Positions 1 through 8,094 of a stretch of DNA of 64,000 bases are shown one piece after another. Source of the DNA: CAVVAL01 sp963742725 (lineage in GTDB: Bacteria; Actinomycetota; Actinomycetes; Mycobacteriales; Cryptosporangiaceae); NCBI GenBank assembly GCA_963742725.1, contig CAVUMX010000003.1:682001-746000 (forward strand). Reading direction: 5' to 3'. A program made the position numbers and the translations under genes. The notes beneath the pieces are model-generated. The model saw only the letters and a list, made by a program, of their open reading frames with translations. It did not search any database and was not told the origin of the DNA. Numbering within the stretch: position 1 is the first letter of the stretch; every line of letters begins with the position of its first letter.

Positions 1-146
1 ACCGGCCGCCGCTATCTCTTCCGCAGGGGTTAGCGAGCCCGTTCCTCTGAGCGGTACGTAACAGCTGCGCTCATCGGGCAGGCGCCCCTACGGTTCCCGC
101 ATTCGTCTCACAGCGAGGCGAGTGCGGAACCTGGGAGGCCCTCACA

Positions 147-1100
147 GTGCCCGACACCATCCTGTCGACGTTCCTGAGCCTGCGCGCGACGTCACCGCAC
201 CACCGGACCCTCACGCTCGTCGACGAGCAGGGCCGGGACGAGGCGTGGCTCACCGTGGGCGACCTCGGTGCCGCGGCGGACCGCGTGGTCGCGGCGCTGC
301 GCGCCTGGGGGTTCGTCCCGGGGGACCGGATGCTGCTGGTCTACCCGTCGTCGCTGGAGTTCGCGGCCGCACTGCTCGGGTGCCTCGCGGCGGGCGTGGT
401 GCCGATCCCGGCCCACCCGCCGAACCCGTTCCGGCTCGCGCAGGACCTGGCGACGCTCACCACGACGGCCACGGGCGCACGGGGGGCGCTCACGACGAGC
501 GCGTACGACCGGTCCCGGATGGCGGCCGCCGGCCAGGACGGCGCACCGGCGTGGCCGAGCCTGCGGTGGTACCGCACCGACACGGCGCCCGAGCCCACCG
601 GCCCCGTCCCCTGGTACCAGCCCGATCCGGACGATCCCGCGCTCATCGATCCCGACGGCGCGACCGTCACGCACGTCAAGCTGGCGCACCGGATCGCAAG
701 CCACGTCGCCGACCAGGGTCTCGACGCGGACGCGCGAACCGTCCACTGGGCGCCGGAGTACCACGACACCGGCCTGACCAGCACGATCCTGGCCACCATC
801 GTCAGCGACGCGCAGACCACGCTGCTGACGCCCGCGACGTTCCTGCGCCGCCCGGCCGTCTGGTTCGACGTACTGAGCCGGGTACGGGCGACGCACACCG
901 CCGCGCCCGGGTTCGCCTTCACCCACGCACTGCGCGAGACGACGGCCGAGCAGCGGCTCGCCTGGGACCTCAGCGCCCTGCGGGTCGTCACGCCGGCGTC
1001 CGAGCCGGACGACCCGACCACGCTGCCCGTCTTCGCCGCCGCGTTCGCCAGTACCGGCCTGCGCTACACCGCACGAGTCAACGTTGGGGAGAGACTGTGA
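147..1100 (+). CDS. Shortened fatty acyl-AMP ligase-like protein (lacks adenylation motifs)
   Basis: 317 residues matching the N-terminal half of fatty acyl-AMP ligases (FAAL, usually about 580 residues), which activate fatty acids for transfer to acyl carrier proteins. Family features seen: GDRMLLVYPSSLEF near residue 55, GVVPIPAHPPNPFR near 85, a YHDTGL segment and FLRRPAVWFD. Missing: the Ser/Thr-rich P-loop expected near residue 170, where DPDGATVTHVKLAH is found instead, and everything from the SYGLAE motif onward, including the C-terminal lid with the catalytic Lys. It probably cannot adenylate. The GTG start has GGGAGG eight bases upstream. The stop overlaps the GTG of the next gene (GTGA), so the two are translationally coupled. 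It may be a decaying gene or a non-catalytic acyl-binding partner. Bases 1-146 hold only the leader, with no other gene seen. Confidence 0.8.
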   Translation: MPDTILSTFLSLRATSPHHRTLTLVDEQGRDEAWLTVGDLGAAADRVVAALRAWGFVPGDRMLLVYPSSLEFAAALLGCLAAGVVPIPAHPPNPFRLAQDLATLTTTATGARGALTTSAYDRSRMAAAGQDGAPAWPSLRWYRTDTAPEPTGPVPWYQPDPDDPALIDPDGATVTHVKLAHRIASHVADQGLDADARTVHWAPEYHDTGLTSTILATIVSDAQTTLLTPATFLRRPAVWFDVLSRVRATHTAAPGFAFTHALRETTAEQRLAWDLSALRVVTPASEPDDPTTLPVFAAAFASTGLRYTARVNVGERL

Positions 1101-4100
1101 CGAGCTACCAGGGCATCCGGGTCGCGACCGCGCTGGACGACCCGCGGCTGTACGAGATCGACGGCGAGTTCCGGCAGATCTTCACCGACATCGCCTCGCT
1201 GGCGATCGCGTCCCGGATCCAGAAGAGCCGCTTCTTCCACCGGTCCGGTACCACCGCCCGGGGCGTCCTGCGGCTCCACGACGACCTGGATCTGCCCGCC
1301 AACGGCTTCTTCCGTCCGGGCGGCGCCTTCGACGTGGTCGCCCGTTACAGCAACGGCATGGAGAGCGACGACCTCGCGCCGGCGATCCGGGGGCTGACCC
1401 TGCGGTTCCTCGCGCCCGGCGCCGGAATCCAGGACGGCCTGCTCGACCTGCCGCTCAGCTCCGGCGAGTGCTTCTTCGCGAGCACGGCGGCGATCTTCCG
1501 CCAGTCGGGCGGCACCGACGAGGACAAGGCGGCGCTGGTCGACGGCATCCCGCACTTCCGCGACACGGTCTGGGGCAGCTACCGCACGGCCACCTCGTTC
1601 GCCGAGTACCACTACCACTCCCAGTCGCCGCGCTGCCTGGTCGACGACGACGGCCAGGTCTGGTTCGTCCGGTACCGGCTGGTGCCGTCGGACGGCACCC
1701 CCGACCGTGGCCAGTTCAGCCCCGGCGAGCTGTGGCTCCCGCCGGACCCGCCGCACGAGCTGACCCGCCCGGACGGCGCGACCGGCTCCCGCACGTACCT
1801 CCACGACGAGCTGCGCACCCGCGTCCAGCGCGGACCGATCGGCGGAACGCTCCAGATCCAGATCCGCCCGGTCACCGGCGACGCGGCGGCGGACGAGGCA
1901 GCCCTCGACGCCTCGCTGCCCTGGAACCAGCCGTGGCGTGACGTCGCGACCGTCCGGCTGGACACGCTGGTCGACAACGCCGAGGTCGAAAACGTCCGCT
2001 TCAACCCGAACTTCGGCCCCGCCGAACTGGGCATCGCCATCGCCACGTCACCGCACGAGCACGCGTCCCTCAACCACCTGCGGACCCTCCTGTACCAGCT
2101 CACGTCCGCCGCCCGCACCGGCGCGCCCCTGCCCGAGGGCCTGGCCGCGCTCCTGCCGGACGACAAGGTCGCCGCCATCGCCCCGCCGGCGGCCGCTGGA
2201 TGCCCGTTCTCCGGTCAGGCTGTCGAGGAGCCGCGCTCGCGCACGGTCGCGGTCGTCGGCGCCGGCCCGGCCGGTCTGAGTATCGCGCGTGAGTTGGAGA
2301 AGGCCGGGCATCGGGCGGTCGTGTTGGAGGCGTTGCCGACGGTGGGTGGGAAGTGCGAGTCGGTGGATATCGACGATCACGCCTACGACATGGGTGGGCA
2401 TGTGTGCACGACCCAGTATGAGAACGTGGCCGAGCTGGCGGTCGAGTTGGGTGTGACGACGGAGGACACCACCCAGCACCGGGTGTATGACATCGCGTCG
2501 GGGGTGGCGTCGCCGCAGAGCACCGCGTTCTTCCAGCGCGAGCCGTTCAGCCGCTACGCCGCGTTGCGCGCCGCCGAGTTCCCGAAGATCGCCGAAGCCG
2601 GCCTGGCGCACTCCGCCCAGGCACTCGCGAAGCCGGTGTCGGAGTGGCTGGCCGAGCACCAGCTCGAATCCCTCGCCGAGTCGCTGGGCACCGGGTACAC
2701 CGCCGCCGGGTACGGGTACCTCGCCGGGGATCTGCCCGCGCTGTACTTCGTGAAGTACGCCGAGATGACCGGCCTGCTGTCGTCCAAGCCCGAACTGCTG
2801 GGCCACACGCACAGCTTCACGATCGTCGGCGGCTTCATGTCGCTCTGGGAGAAGGTCGCGGCGGAGCTGTCGGATGTGCGGTGCGGGGTGACGATCACCG
2901 CGATCGACCGCGACCCGGATGCCGAGACCGGCGGCGTCACGATCGAAACTCTCCAAGGCGACGTGATCGCCGATGACCTGGTGATCACCGTGCCGGTCGA
3001 TCAGCTGATGGGCGTGCTGGACGCGACCCGCGAGGAGCGCGATCTGGCTTCCCGGGTGCGGGTGATGGATTACTACACGACGGTGGTGTCGGCGACCGGG
3101 CTGCCGGAGGAGGCGTTCTATCTGGTCGACGAGTTCACCCAGCCGGAGGCGCCCGTCGGGGACGCGGTGTCCTTCCACCACCGCTATCCCGGCGAGGACG
3201 TCTACGCCTGCTACTCCTACGGCGACGACTCCCTGACCGGCGAGGACGTCACCGACCACCTGCGCGCCAACGTCGAACGCATGGGTGGGCAGATGGGCGA
3301 GGTGCACACCCAGCGGCGGTGGAAGTTCCTGCCGCACTTCGGCAGCGACGACCTCGCGGGCGGCATCTACGACCGGATCGAGCAGCTCCAGGGCGAGAAC
3401 CACACCTACCACGCGGGCAGCCTGCCCGCCTACGAGCTGGTGGAGTGCAACGTCGCCTACGCGCGGGCTCTGGTGCGCCAGCACTTCGGCGGCGCCAGTG
3501 ACGACGACGTCGAAGGGCACGCCGTCGCCGTCGCCGAGGCGCCGGAGCGTCCGCGGCCCAGCGTCGACACGCTCCGCGAGTGGCTGGTCGAGCACATCGC
3601 CGCCGAACTCCGCGTGCCCACCAGCCAGGTCACGCCGGACGCCCGGCTCGACACGTTCGCGCTGGAATCCCTGTCCGTGGCGGCGTTGCAGTCCGGACTG
3701 TCCGACTGGCTCGGGTTCCGCATCCCCCACACGCTGTTCTTCGAACAGCCCACCATCGAGGCGATCGCGACGAACCTCGGCGCTGCCGCAGAGGAGAAGC
3801 CGGAAACCCCGAACAGCTCCACCCTCCTCCTCGGACTGACGGGAGCCCGCCCCTTCTTCTGCATCGGCGGAGCGCTCGGCGCGGCCTACTACCTGCTGCC
3901 GCTCGCCCGTGACGTCGGCGCCGCGCGGCCGTTCTACGGGGTCCGCGCCCCCGGCTACGACGGGCTGGAGGAGCCACTCGACACGGTGGAGGCGCTCGCC
4001 GCCCGGTACATCGAGTCGATCCGCTCCGTGCAGCCCTACGGGCCCTACCTGGTCGGTGGCCACTCGTTCGGCGGCGTCGTCGCGTACGAGGTCGGACGGC

Positions 4101-5914
4101 AACTGCGCAAGGCAGGCGAAGAGGTGTCCAAGGTCGTGCTGCTGGACGCGTACGTGCCGGTGCCCGGCCAGAACCTGCCGCCCGTGGACGACATCGCGGC
4201 GATCGGCGAGCTGCTGACGATGAACCGGCTCGCGTTCAAGTCCGGCGGCCCGGCGGGTGTCGAGATCGACCCGGACCTCTCGCCGTCCGAACAGAAGAAG
4301 CGCCTCGGACGGTTCCTCGGGGCGAACGGCTCGGGCGACGTCGAGGACCACATCGACAACATGCTCCGCGTCTACCAGGCCAACATCGAGGCGAACGTCA
4401 AGTACCAGCCCGGCCCGTCCGACCTGAGAGTCTCGCTGCTCAAGGCCACCGGTGGCTTCCCGCCGGTGATGGCCCCGCACCGTGCCGTCGAGCTGCGCCT
4501 CGGCGACGCCGCGAACGGCTGGGAGCACGTCGACCTCGGCGAGCTGACGGTCGAGGAGATCCCCGGCGACCACTTCACGATGTTCGTGGAGCCGAACGAC
4601 GAGGTACTGGCCTCGGCGGTGTTCCGCTGCCTGGCCGAGGACGACCGGCGCGGCGCCAACACCACGGCGGCGCGCGGCACCGGCGCCGAGACGGCGGTGG
4701 CGTTCAACCCGAAGGACCCCGGTTTCCTCAACGACCCGTACCCGTTCTACCGTTCGCTGCGCGAGACCTCCCCGATCCACTACGAGGACACCGTCGGTGG
4801 CTGGGTGCTCACCCGCTACGACGACGTGTCGGCGGTGCTCCGCGACCAGCGGGTGATCCGGCCGCCGGTCGGGGACTACCTGTTCGCGTCGGTCCCTCAG
4901 TCCCAGCGCGAAGAGATGGCGGACTTCGAGCGGCTGATGTCCCTGGCCATCCCGTTCACCAACGCGCCGTACCACACCCGGCTGCGGTCCCTGGTCAGCA
5001 AGGCGTTCACGCCGCGCATGGTCAAGGCGATGCGGCCGCGCGTCCAGGAGATCACCGACGGCCTGCTCGACGCGATCGAGGCCAAGGGCGGCGGGGACCT
5101 CATGTCCGAGGTCGCCTACCCGCTGCCGTCGAGCGTGGTGATGGAGTTCATCGGCGTCCCGAGCCAGGACCACCGAACGATCACCGGCTGGGCGACGGAC
5201 ATCATGGCGATGCTCGGCGCGCAGTTCGCCGAAGACGCGCCCGGCATCACCCGTCGCGCGAGCCACGCCATGGACCAGTTCACGGCGTACATGACCGACC
5301 TCATCGCCGAGCGGAGCAAGGACCCGCGCGACGACCTGCTCTCCACCCTGATCTCGGTGACCGGCCCCGACGGGCGGCTCACCAACGAAGAGCTGGTGCT
5401 GAACTGCATGGCCATGCTCAACGCGGGCACGGAGACCACCGCCAACTACCTCGGCAACGGCACCCTCGCGCTGATGCGCCGCCCGGAGCAGGCCCGGCTG
5501 CTGCGCGAGAACCCGTCGTACGCGGAGAACGCGGCCGAGGAGCTTCTCCGCTTCGACGGGCCGGCGCCGATCATGACGCCGCAGCTCGCCGACGCCGACC
5601 TGGAGGTCGGCGGCCAGCTCATCAGGAAGGGACAGCTCGTCTTCCCGGTGGTGGGCGCCGCCAACCGCGACCCGGCCCGGTTCGACGACCCCGAGCGGCT
5701 CGACGTGTCCCGGGCACCCAACGGGCAGCTCAGCTTCGGGTTCGGGATCCACTTCTGCATCGGCGCCGCGCTCGCCCGGATCGAGGGGCAGGTCTTCTTC
5801 CCGACCCTGCTCCGCCGCTTCCCGGACCTGCGCCTCGACCCGACCAAGCCGGCGCCGGCGTTCCGTGACGACCCCCTGCTGCGCGGCCTGTCCGCGCTGG
5901 ACGTCCGCGTATGA
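1097..5914 (+). CDS. Five-domain fatty-acid tailoring enzyme: AOS-like haem domain, isomerase-like flavin domain, ACP, thioesterase, P450
   Basis: 1605 residues. Residues 1-360 are a catalase-fold domain closest by eye to coral allene oxide synthase: distal His48 (FFHRSG), RGPIGGTLQIQI, and a proximal R329-x3-Y333 pair. Residues 383-800 are a flavin domain (GAGPAG at 388, VGGKC, GYGY..LPALYFVKY, FLPHFGSDD) resembling Propionibacterium polyenoic fatty acid isomerase. Residues 825-900 are an acyl carrier protein with Ser858 in LESLS. Residues 915-1190 are a type I thioesterase (GHSFGG, Ser990; GDHF, His1159). Residues 1200-1605 are a cytochrome P450 (AGTETT at 1443; FGFGIHFCIG, Cys1554). The GTG start has GGGGAGA upstream and overlaps the previous stop. 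Inference: a carrier-bound unsaturated acyl chain is isomerised, rearranged or peroxide-processed, hydroxylated and released. No lipoxygenase is seen nearby, so the hydroperoxide source, if any, is unknown. Substrate and product are not predictable. Confidence 0.9.
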   Translation: MTSYQGIRVATALDDPRLYEIDGEFRQIFTDIASLAIASRIQKSRFFHRSGTTARGVLRLHDDLDLPANGFFRPGGAFDVVARYSNGMESDDLAPAIRGLTLRFLAPGAGIQDGLLDLPLSSGECFFASTAAIFRQSGGTDEDKAALVDGIPHFRDTVWGSYRTATSFAEYHYHSQSPRCLVDDDGQVWFVRYRLVPSDGTPDRGQFSPGELWLPPDPPHELTRPDGATGSRTYLHDELRTRVQRGPIGGTLQIQIRPVTGDAAADEAALDASLPWNQPWRDVATVRLDTLVDNAEVENVRFNPNFGPAELGIAIATSPHEHASLNHLRTLLYQLTSAARTGAPLPEGLAALLPDDKVAAIAPPAAAGCPFSGQAVEEPRSRTVAVVGAGPAGLSIARELEKAGHRAVVLEALPTVGGKCESVDIDDHAYDMGGHVCTTQYENVAELAVELGVTTEDTTQHRVYDIASGVASPQSTAFFQREPFSRYAALRAAEFPKIAEAGLAHSAQALAKPVSEWLAEHQLESLAESLGTGYTAAGYGYLAGDLPALYFVKYAEMTGLLSSKPELLGHTHSFTIVGGFMSLWEKVAAELSDVRCGVTITAIDRDPDAETGGVTIETLQGDVIADDLVITVPVDQLMGVLDATREERDLASRVRVMDYYTTVVSATGLPEEAFYLVDEFTQPEAPVGDAVSFHHRYPGEDVYACYSYGDDSLTGEDVTDHLRANVERMGGQMGEVHTQRRWKFLPHFGSDDLAGGIYDRIEQLQGENHTYHAGSLPAYELVECNVAYARALVRQHFGGASDDDVEGHAVAVAEAPERPRPSVDTLREWLVEHIAAELRVPTSQVTPDARLDTFALESLSVAALQSGLSDWLGFRIPHTLFFEQPTIEAIATNLGAAAEEKPETPNSSTLLLGLTGARPFFCIGGALGAAYYLLPLARDVGAARPFYGVRAPGYDGLEEPLDTVEALAARYIESIRSVQPYGPYLVGGHSFGGVVAYEVGRQLRKAGEEVSKVVLLDAYVPVPGQNLPPVDDIAAIGELLTMNRLAFKSGGPAGVEIDPDLSPSEQKKRLGRFLGANGSGDVEDHIDNMLRVYQANIEANVKYQPGPSDLRVSLLKATGGFPPVMAPHRAVELRLGDAANGWEHVDLGELTVEEIPGDHFTMFVEPNDEVLASAVFRCLAEDDRRGANTTAARGTGAETAVAFNPKDPGFLNDPYPFYRSLRETSPIHYEDTVGGWVLTRYDDVSAVLRDQRVIRPPVGDYLFASVPQSQREEMADFERLMSLAIPFTNAPYHTRLRSLVSKAFTPRMVKAMRPRVQEITDGLLDAIEAKGGGDLMSEVAYPLPSSVVMEFIGVPSQDHRTITGWATDIMAMLGAQFAEDAPGITRRASHAMDQFTAYMTDLIAERSKDPRDDLLSTLISVTGPDGRLTNEELVLNCMAMLNAGTETTANYLGNGTLALMRRPEQARLLRENPSYAENAAEELLRFDGPAPIMTPQLADADLEVGGQLIRKGQLVFPVVGAANRDPARFDDPERLDVSRAPNGQLSFGFGIHFCIGAALARIEGQVFFPTLLRRFPDLRLDPTKPAPAFRDDPLLRGLSALDVRV

Positions 5915-6002
5915 CCGTCCCGGGCAACGGAACGGTGCCGTGCCCCGTTGCGCTCCGTCCCCCAGTATCGAAAGTCCTGGCCGGAAGGCTGAGAGGAGCC
6001 CG

Positions 6003-7424
6003 ATGAGCACCGTCGAAATACTGCAAAAGACCCAGCCGGCCACGGAGGAGCGGGACTACCGGGACCCCGAACTGCGGCTGGAGTCCCTGTTCGACGCCGG
6101 CTCCCTGCGGATCGTCGGGGACGCGGACCGCACCGGCGTACTCGTCGGCCGCGGCTTCATCGCCGGCCGGACCGTCATCGCGTACGCCACCGACGGCACC
6201 CTGATGGGCGGCGCGATCGGTACCGAAGGCTGCCTGAAGATCGTGGACGCCATCGACGCGGCCGTCGCCGAGCACGCCCCGGTGATCGGGATGTGGCACT
6301 CGGGCGGCGCGCGGCTCGCCGAAGGCGTCGAAGCGCTGGACGGCGTCGGCCAGATGTTCGCCGCGATGGTGCGCGCGTCCGGCCGGGTGCCGCAGATCTC
6401 GGTCGTGCTCGGCCCGGCGGCGGGTGGTGCGGCGTACGGTCCCGCGCTGACGGACGTCGTCGTGATGGGTCCGGGCGGGCGCGCGTTCGTCACCGGTCCG
6501 GAGGTCGTCCGCAGCGTCACGGGCGAGCAGGTCGACATGGAGACACTGGGCGGCCCGGGGACGCACGGCAAGTCGGGCGTCGTCCACGTGACCACGACGT
6601 CCGACGAGGACGCCATCGCCCGCGCTCGTGACCTGGCCGCGCTGCTCGGTCACCGGGGCCGGTTCACGCTCGGATCCCTCGCCGACGGCCCTGACCTGTC
6701 CGCGAAGCTGCCGGAGCAGGCGAACCGCGCGTACGACGTGCGTCCGCTCGTGCGGGGGCTCTTCGACGGCGAGTCCGTCGAGCTCCAGGCCAAGTGGGCG
6801 CCGAACATGGTCACGGCGCTGGGCCGGCTCGGCGGGCACACCGTCGGCGTCCTCGCCAACAACCCGCTGCGGCTCGGCGGCTGCCTCGACTCGATATCGG
6901 CGGAGAAGGCCGCCCGGTTCGTCCGGATGTGTGATGCGTTCGGCGTGCCGCTGGTGGTCGTCGTCGACGTCCCCGGGTACCTGCCCGGACTGAGCCAGGA
7001 GACCGACGGCGTCATCCGCCGGGGCGCCAAGCTGCTCCACGCGTTCGCGCAGTCGGTCGTGCCACGGGTGACGCTCGTGACCCGGAAGGCCTACGGCGGT
7101 GCCTACATCGCCATGAACTCGCGGTCCCTCGGCGCGTCGGCGGTGTTCGCCTGGCCCGGCGCGGAGGTGGCCGTGATGGGCGCCTCGGCGGCCGTCAACA
7201 TCCTGCACCGCAAGAAGCTCGCCGCCGCACCGGAGGAGGACCGGGAGGCGCTGCGGGAACGGCTCGTCGTCGAACACGCCGAGATCGCGGGCGGCGTGGA
7301 CCGCGCCGTGGAGCTGGGCATCGTCGACGAGGTGATCGACCCGGCCCAGACCCGGCGCCGCGTCGCCGAGATCCTGGCCGCCGCGCCTCCCGGGAGAGGC
7401 CCGCACACCAACATTCCGCTCTAA
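6003..7424 (+). CDS. Acyl-CoA carboxylase carboxyltransferase (beta) subunit
   Basis: 473 residues. Family enzymes transfer CO2 from carboxybiotin to acetyl- or propionyl-CoA, giving malonyl- or methylmalonyl-CoA for fatty acid and polyketide synthesis. Both crotonase-like halves are present: an N-terminal oxyanion segment (WHSGGARLAEGVEAL, then GPAAGGAAYGPAL) and a C-terminal one (DVPGYLPG, then RKAYGGAYIAMNS). Somewhat shorter than the usual 510-530 residues at the N-terminus. ATG was chosen for the GAGAGGAG about five bases upstream; an in-frame upstream extension lacks support. It lies 88 bases after the five-domain enzyme on the same strand, so co-transcription is plausible and it could supply extender units to that pathway. 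No biotin carboxylase or biotin carrier gene is adjacent, so it would need a shared alpha subunit. Acyl specificity is not determined. Confidence 0.9.
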   Translation: MSTVEILQKTQPATEERDYRDPELRLESLFDAGSLRIVGDADRTGVLVGRGFIAGRTVIAYATDGTLMGGAIGTEGCLKIVDAIDAAVAEHAPVIGMWHSGGARLAEGVEALDGVGQMFAAMVRASGRVPQISVVLGPAAGGAAYGPALTDVVVMGPGGRAFVTGPEVVRSVTGEQVDMETLGGPGTHGKSGVVHVTTTSDEDAIARARDLAALLGHRGRFTLGSLADGPDLSAKLPEQANRAYDVRPLVRGLFDGESVELQAKWAPNMVTALGRLGGHTVGVLANNPLRLGGCLDSISAEKAARFVRMCDAFGVPLVVVVDVPGYLPGLSQETDGVIRRGAKLLHAFAQSVVPRVTLVTRKAYGGAYIAMNSRSLGASAVFAWPGAEVAVMGASAAVNILHRKKLAAAPEEDREALRERLVVEHAEIAGGVDRAVELGIVDEVIDPAQTRRRVAEILAAAPPGRGPHTNIPL

Positions 7425-7435
7425 CCACCAAGACG

Positions 7436-7513
7436 CCGGGCCGGCTGTCCCCCCGCGCGGCCGGCCCGGTCCCGCACGCGAATACGCCGCCGCCCCTTCC
7501 CGGGGCGGCGGCG
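7436..7513. terminator. Two hairpins between convergent genes
   Basis: Two perfect inverted repeats sit between the end of the carboxyltransferase gene and the end of the sigma factor gene. One has 10-bp arms (7436-7445 and 7460-7469) and the other 12-bp arms (7485-7496 and 7502-7513, CGCCGCCGCCCC and its complement). Neither has a clear U-tract, as is common in high-GC actinobacteria. Likely a bidirectional terminator. Confidence 0.7.
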
Positions 7514-7552
7514 TCGTGCGGGGGCCGCTTCGCGGCGATGGTGATAGGGCGG

Positions 7553-8089
7553 TCAGGCGGCGATGGCGACGGCGGGTTCGAGCTCGCGGCGCAGCGCGCG
7601 GAGCGCGTAGTGGGCGCGCGACTTCACGGTGCCGACCGGGATGCCCAGGACGTCGGCCGCTTCGATGAGGCTGCGCTGCCGGAAGTACATCTCGACGAGG
7701 ATCTCGCGCTGCGACCGCGTGAGCCGGGCGAGCGCCGCATGGACCGTCATCGACGTAACGACCTGGTCGATCGCGCAGGTGGGCTCGGCGATCTGGGGCA
7801 GGGCGCCGTCGCCGGACTCCAGGGGCCGCCGGCCGCGGTGCCGCAGCCGGTCGATGACGAGGTTGCGGGCGACGGTCGTCAGCCAGCCGCGCGCGGACTC
7901 GCTGTCCATCAGCTCGGGCGTCCGCCAGGCCCGCAGGAACGTCTCCTGGAGGATGTCCTCGGCGAGGTGCCGGTCGTGGAACGTCATCGACAGCAGATAT
8001 CGGAACACCGGCTGGCCGTGACGCGCGTACAGCGTCTCCATCTGCGCGTCGGTGAGGGTGCGGGACGGGACCAGGGTCAGGTGGGACAT
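7553..8089 (-). CDS. ECF-type RNA polymerase sigma factor
   Basis: 178 residues. Directs RNA polymerase to alternative promoters. Sigma region 2 is seen around residues 25-85 (YARHGQPVFRYLL, AEDILQETFLRAWR) and region 4 around residues 115-170 (LTRSQREILVEMYF, GTVKSRAHYALRALR). The ATG was chosen over an in-frame extension that runs back into the IclR gene; the start lies five bases after the IclR stop, so the two are surely co-transcribed. No zinc-finger anti-sigma factor is adjacent, so control of its activity is not apparent; the operon partners (an IclR regulator and a DUF5999 protein) are unusual company for an ECF sigma. Confidence 0.92.
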   Translation of the reverse strand: MSHLTLVPSRTLTDAQMETLYARHGQPVFRYLLSMTFHDRHLAEDILQETFLRAWRTPELMDSESARGWLTTVARNLVIDRLRHRGRRPLESGDGALPQIAEPTCAIDQVVTSMTVHAALARLTRSQREILVEMYFRQRSLIEAADVLGIPVGTVKSRAHYALRALRRELEPAVAIAA

Positions 8090-8094
8090 GGTTC

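Noticed and set aside
122..1096. In-frame upstream extension of the five-domain enzyme
   Set aside because: This stretch is the shadow frame of the FAAL fragment; translation is Arg/Pro-rich, and a good ribosome site plus a GTG at 1097 mark the true start.
2048..6043. A 1331-codon open frame on the minus strand opposite the five-domain enzyme
   Set aside because: Shadow of the real gene: low-complexity Arg/Val/Gly-rich translation with no recognisable domain, expected from G/C-biased third positions of the plus-strand gene.
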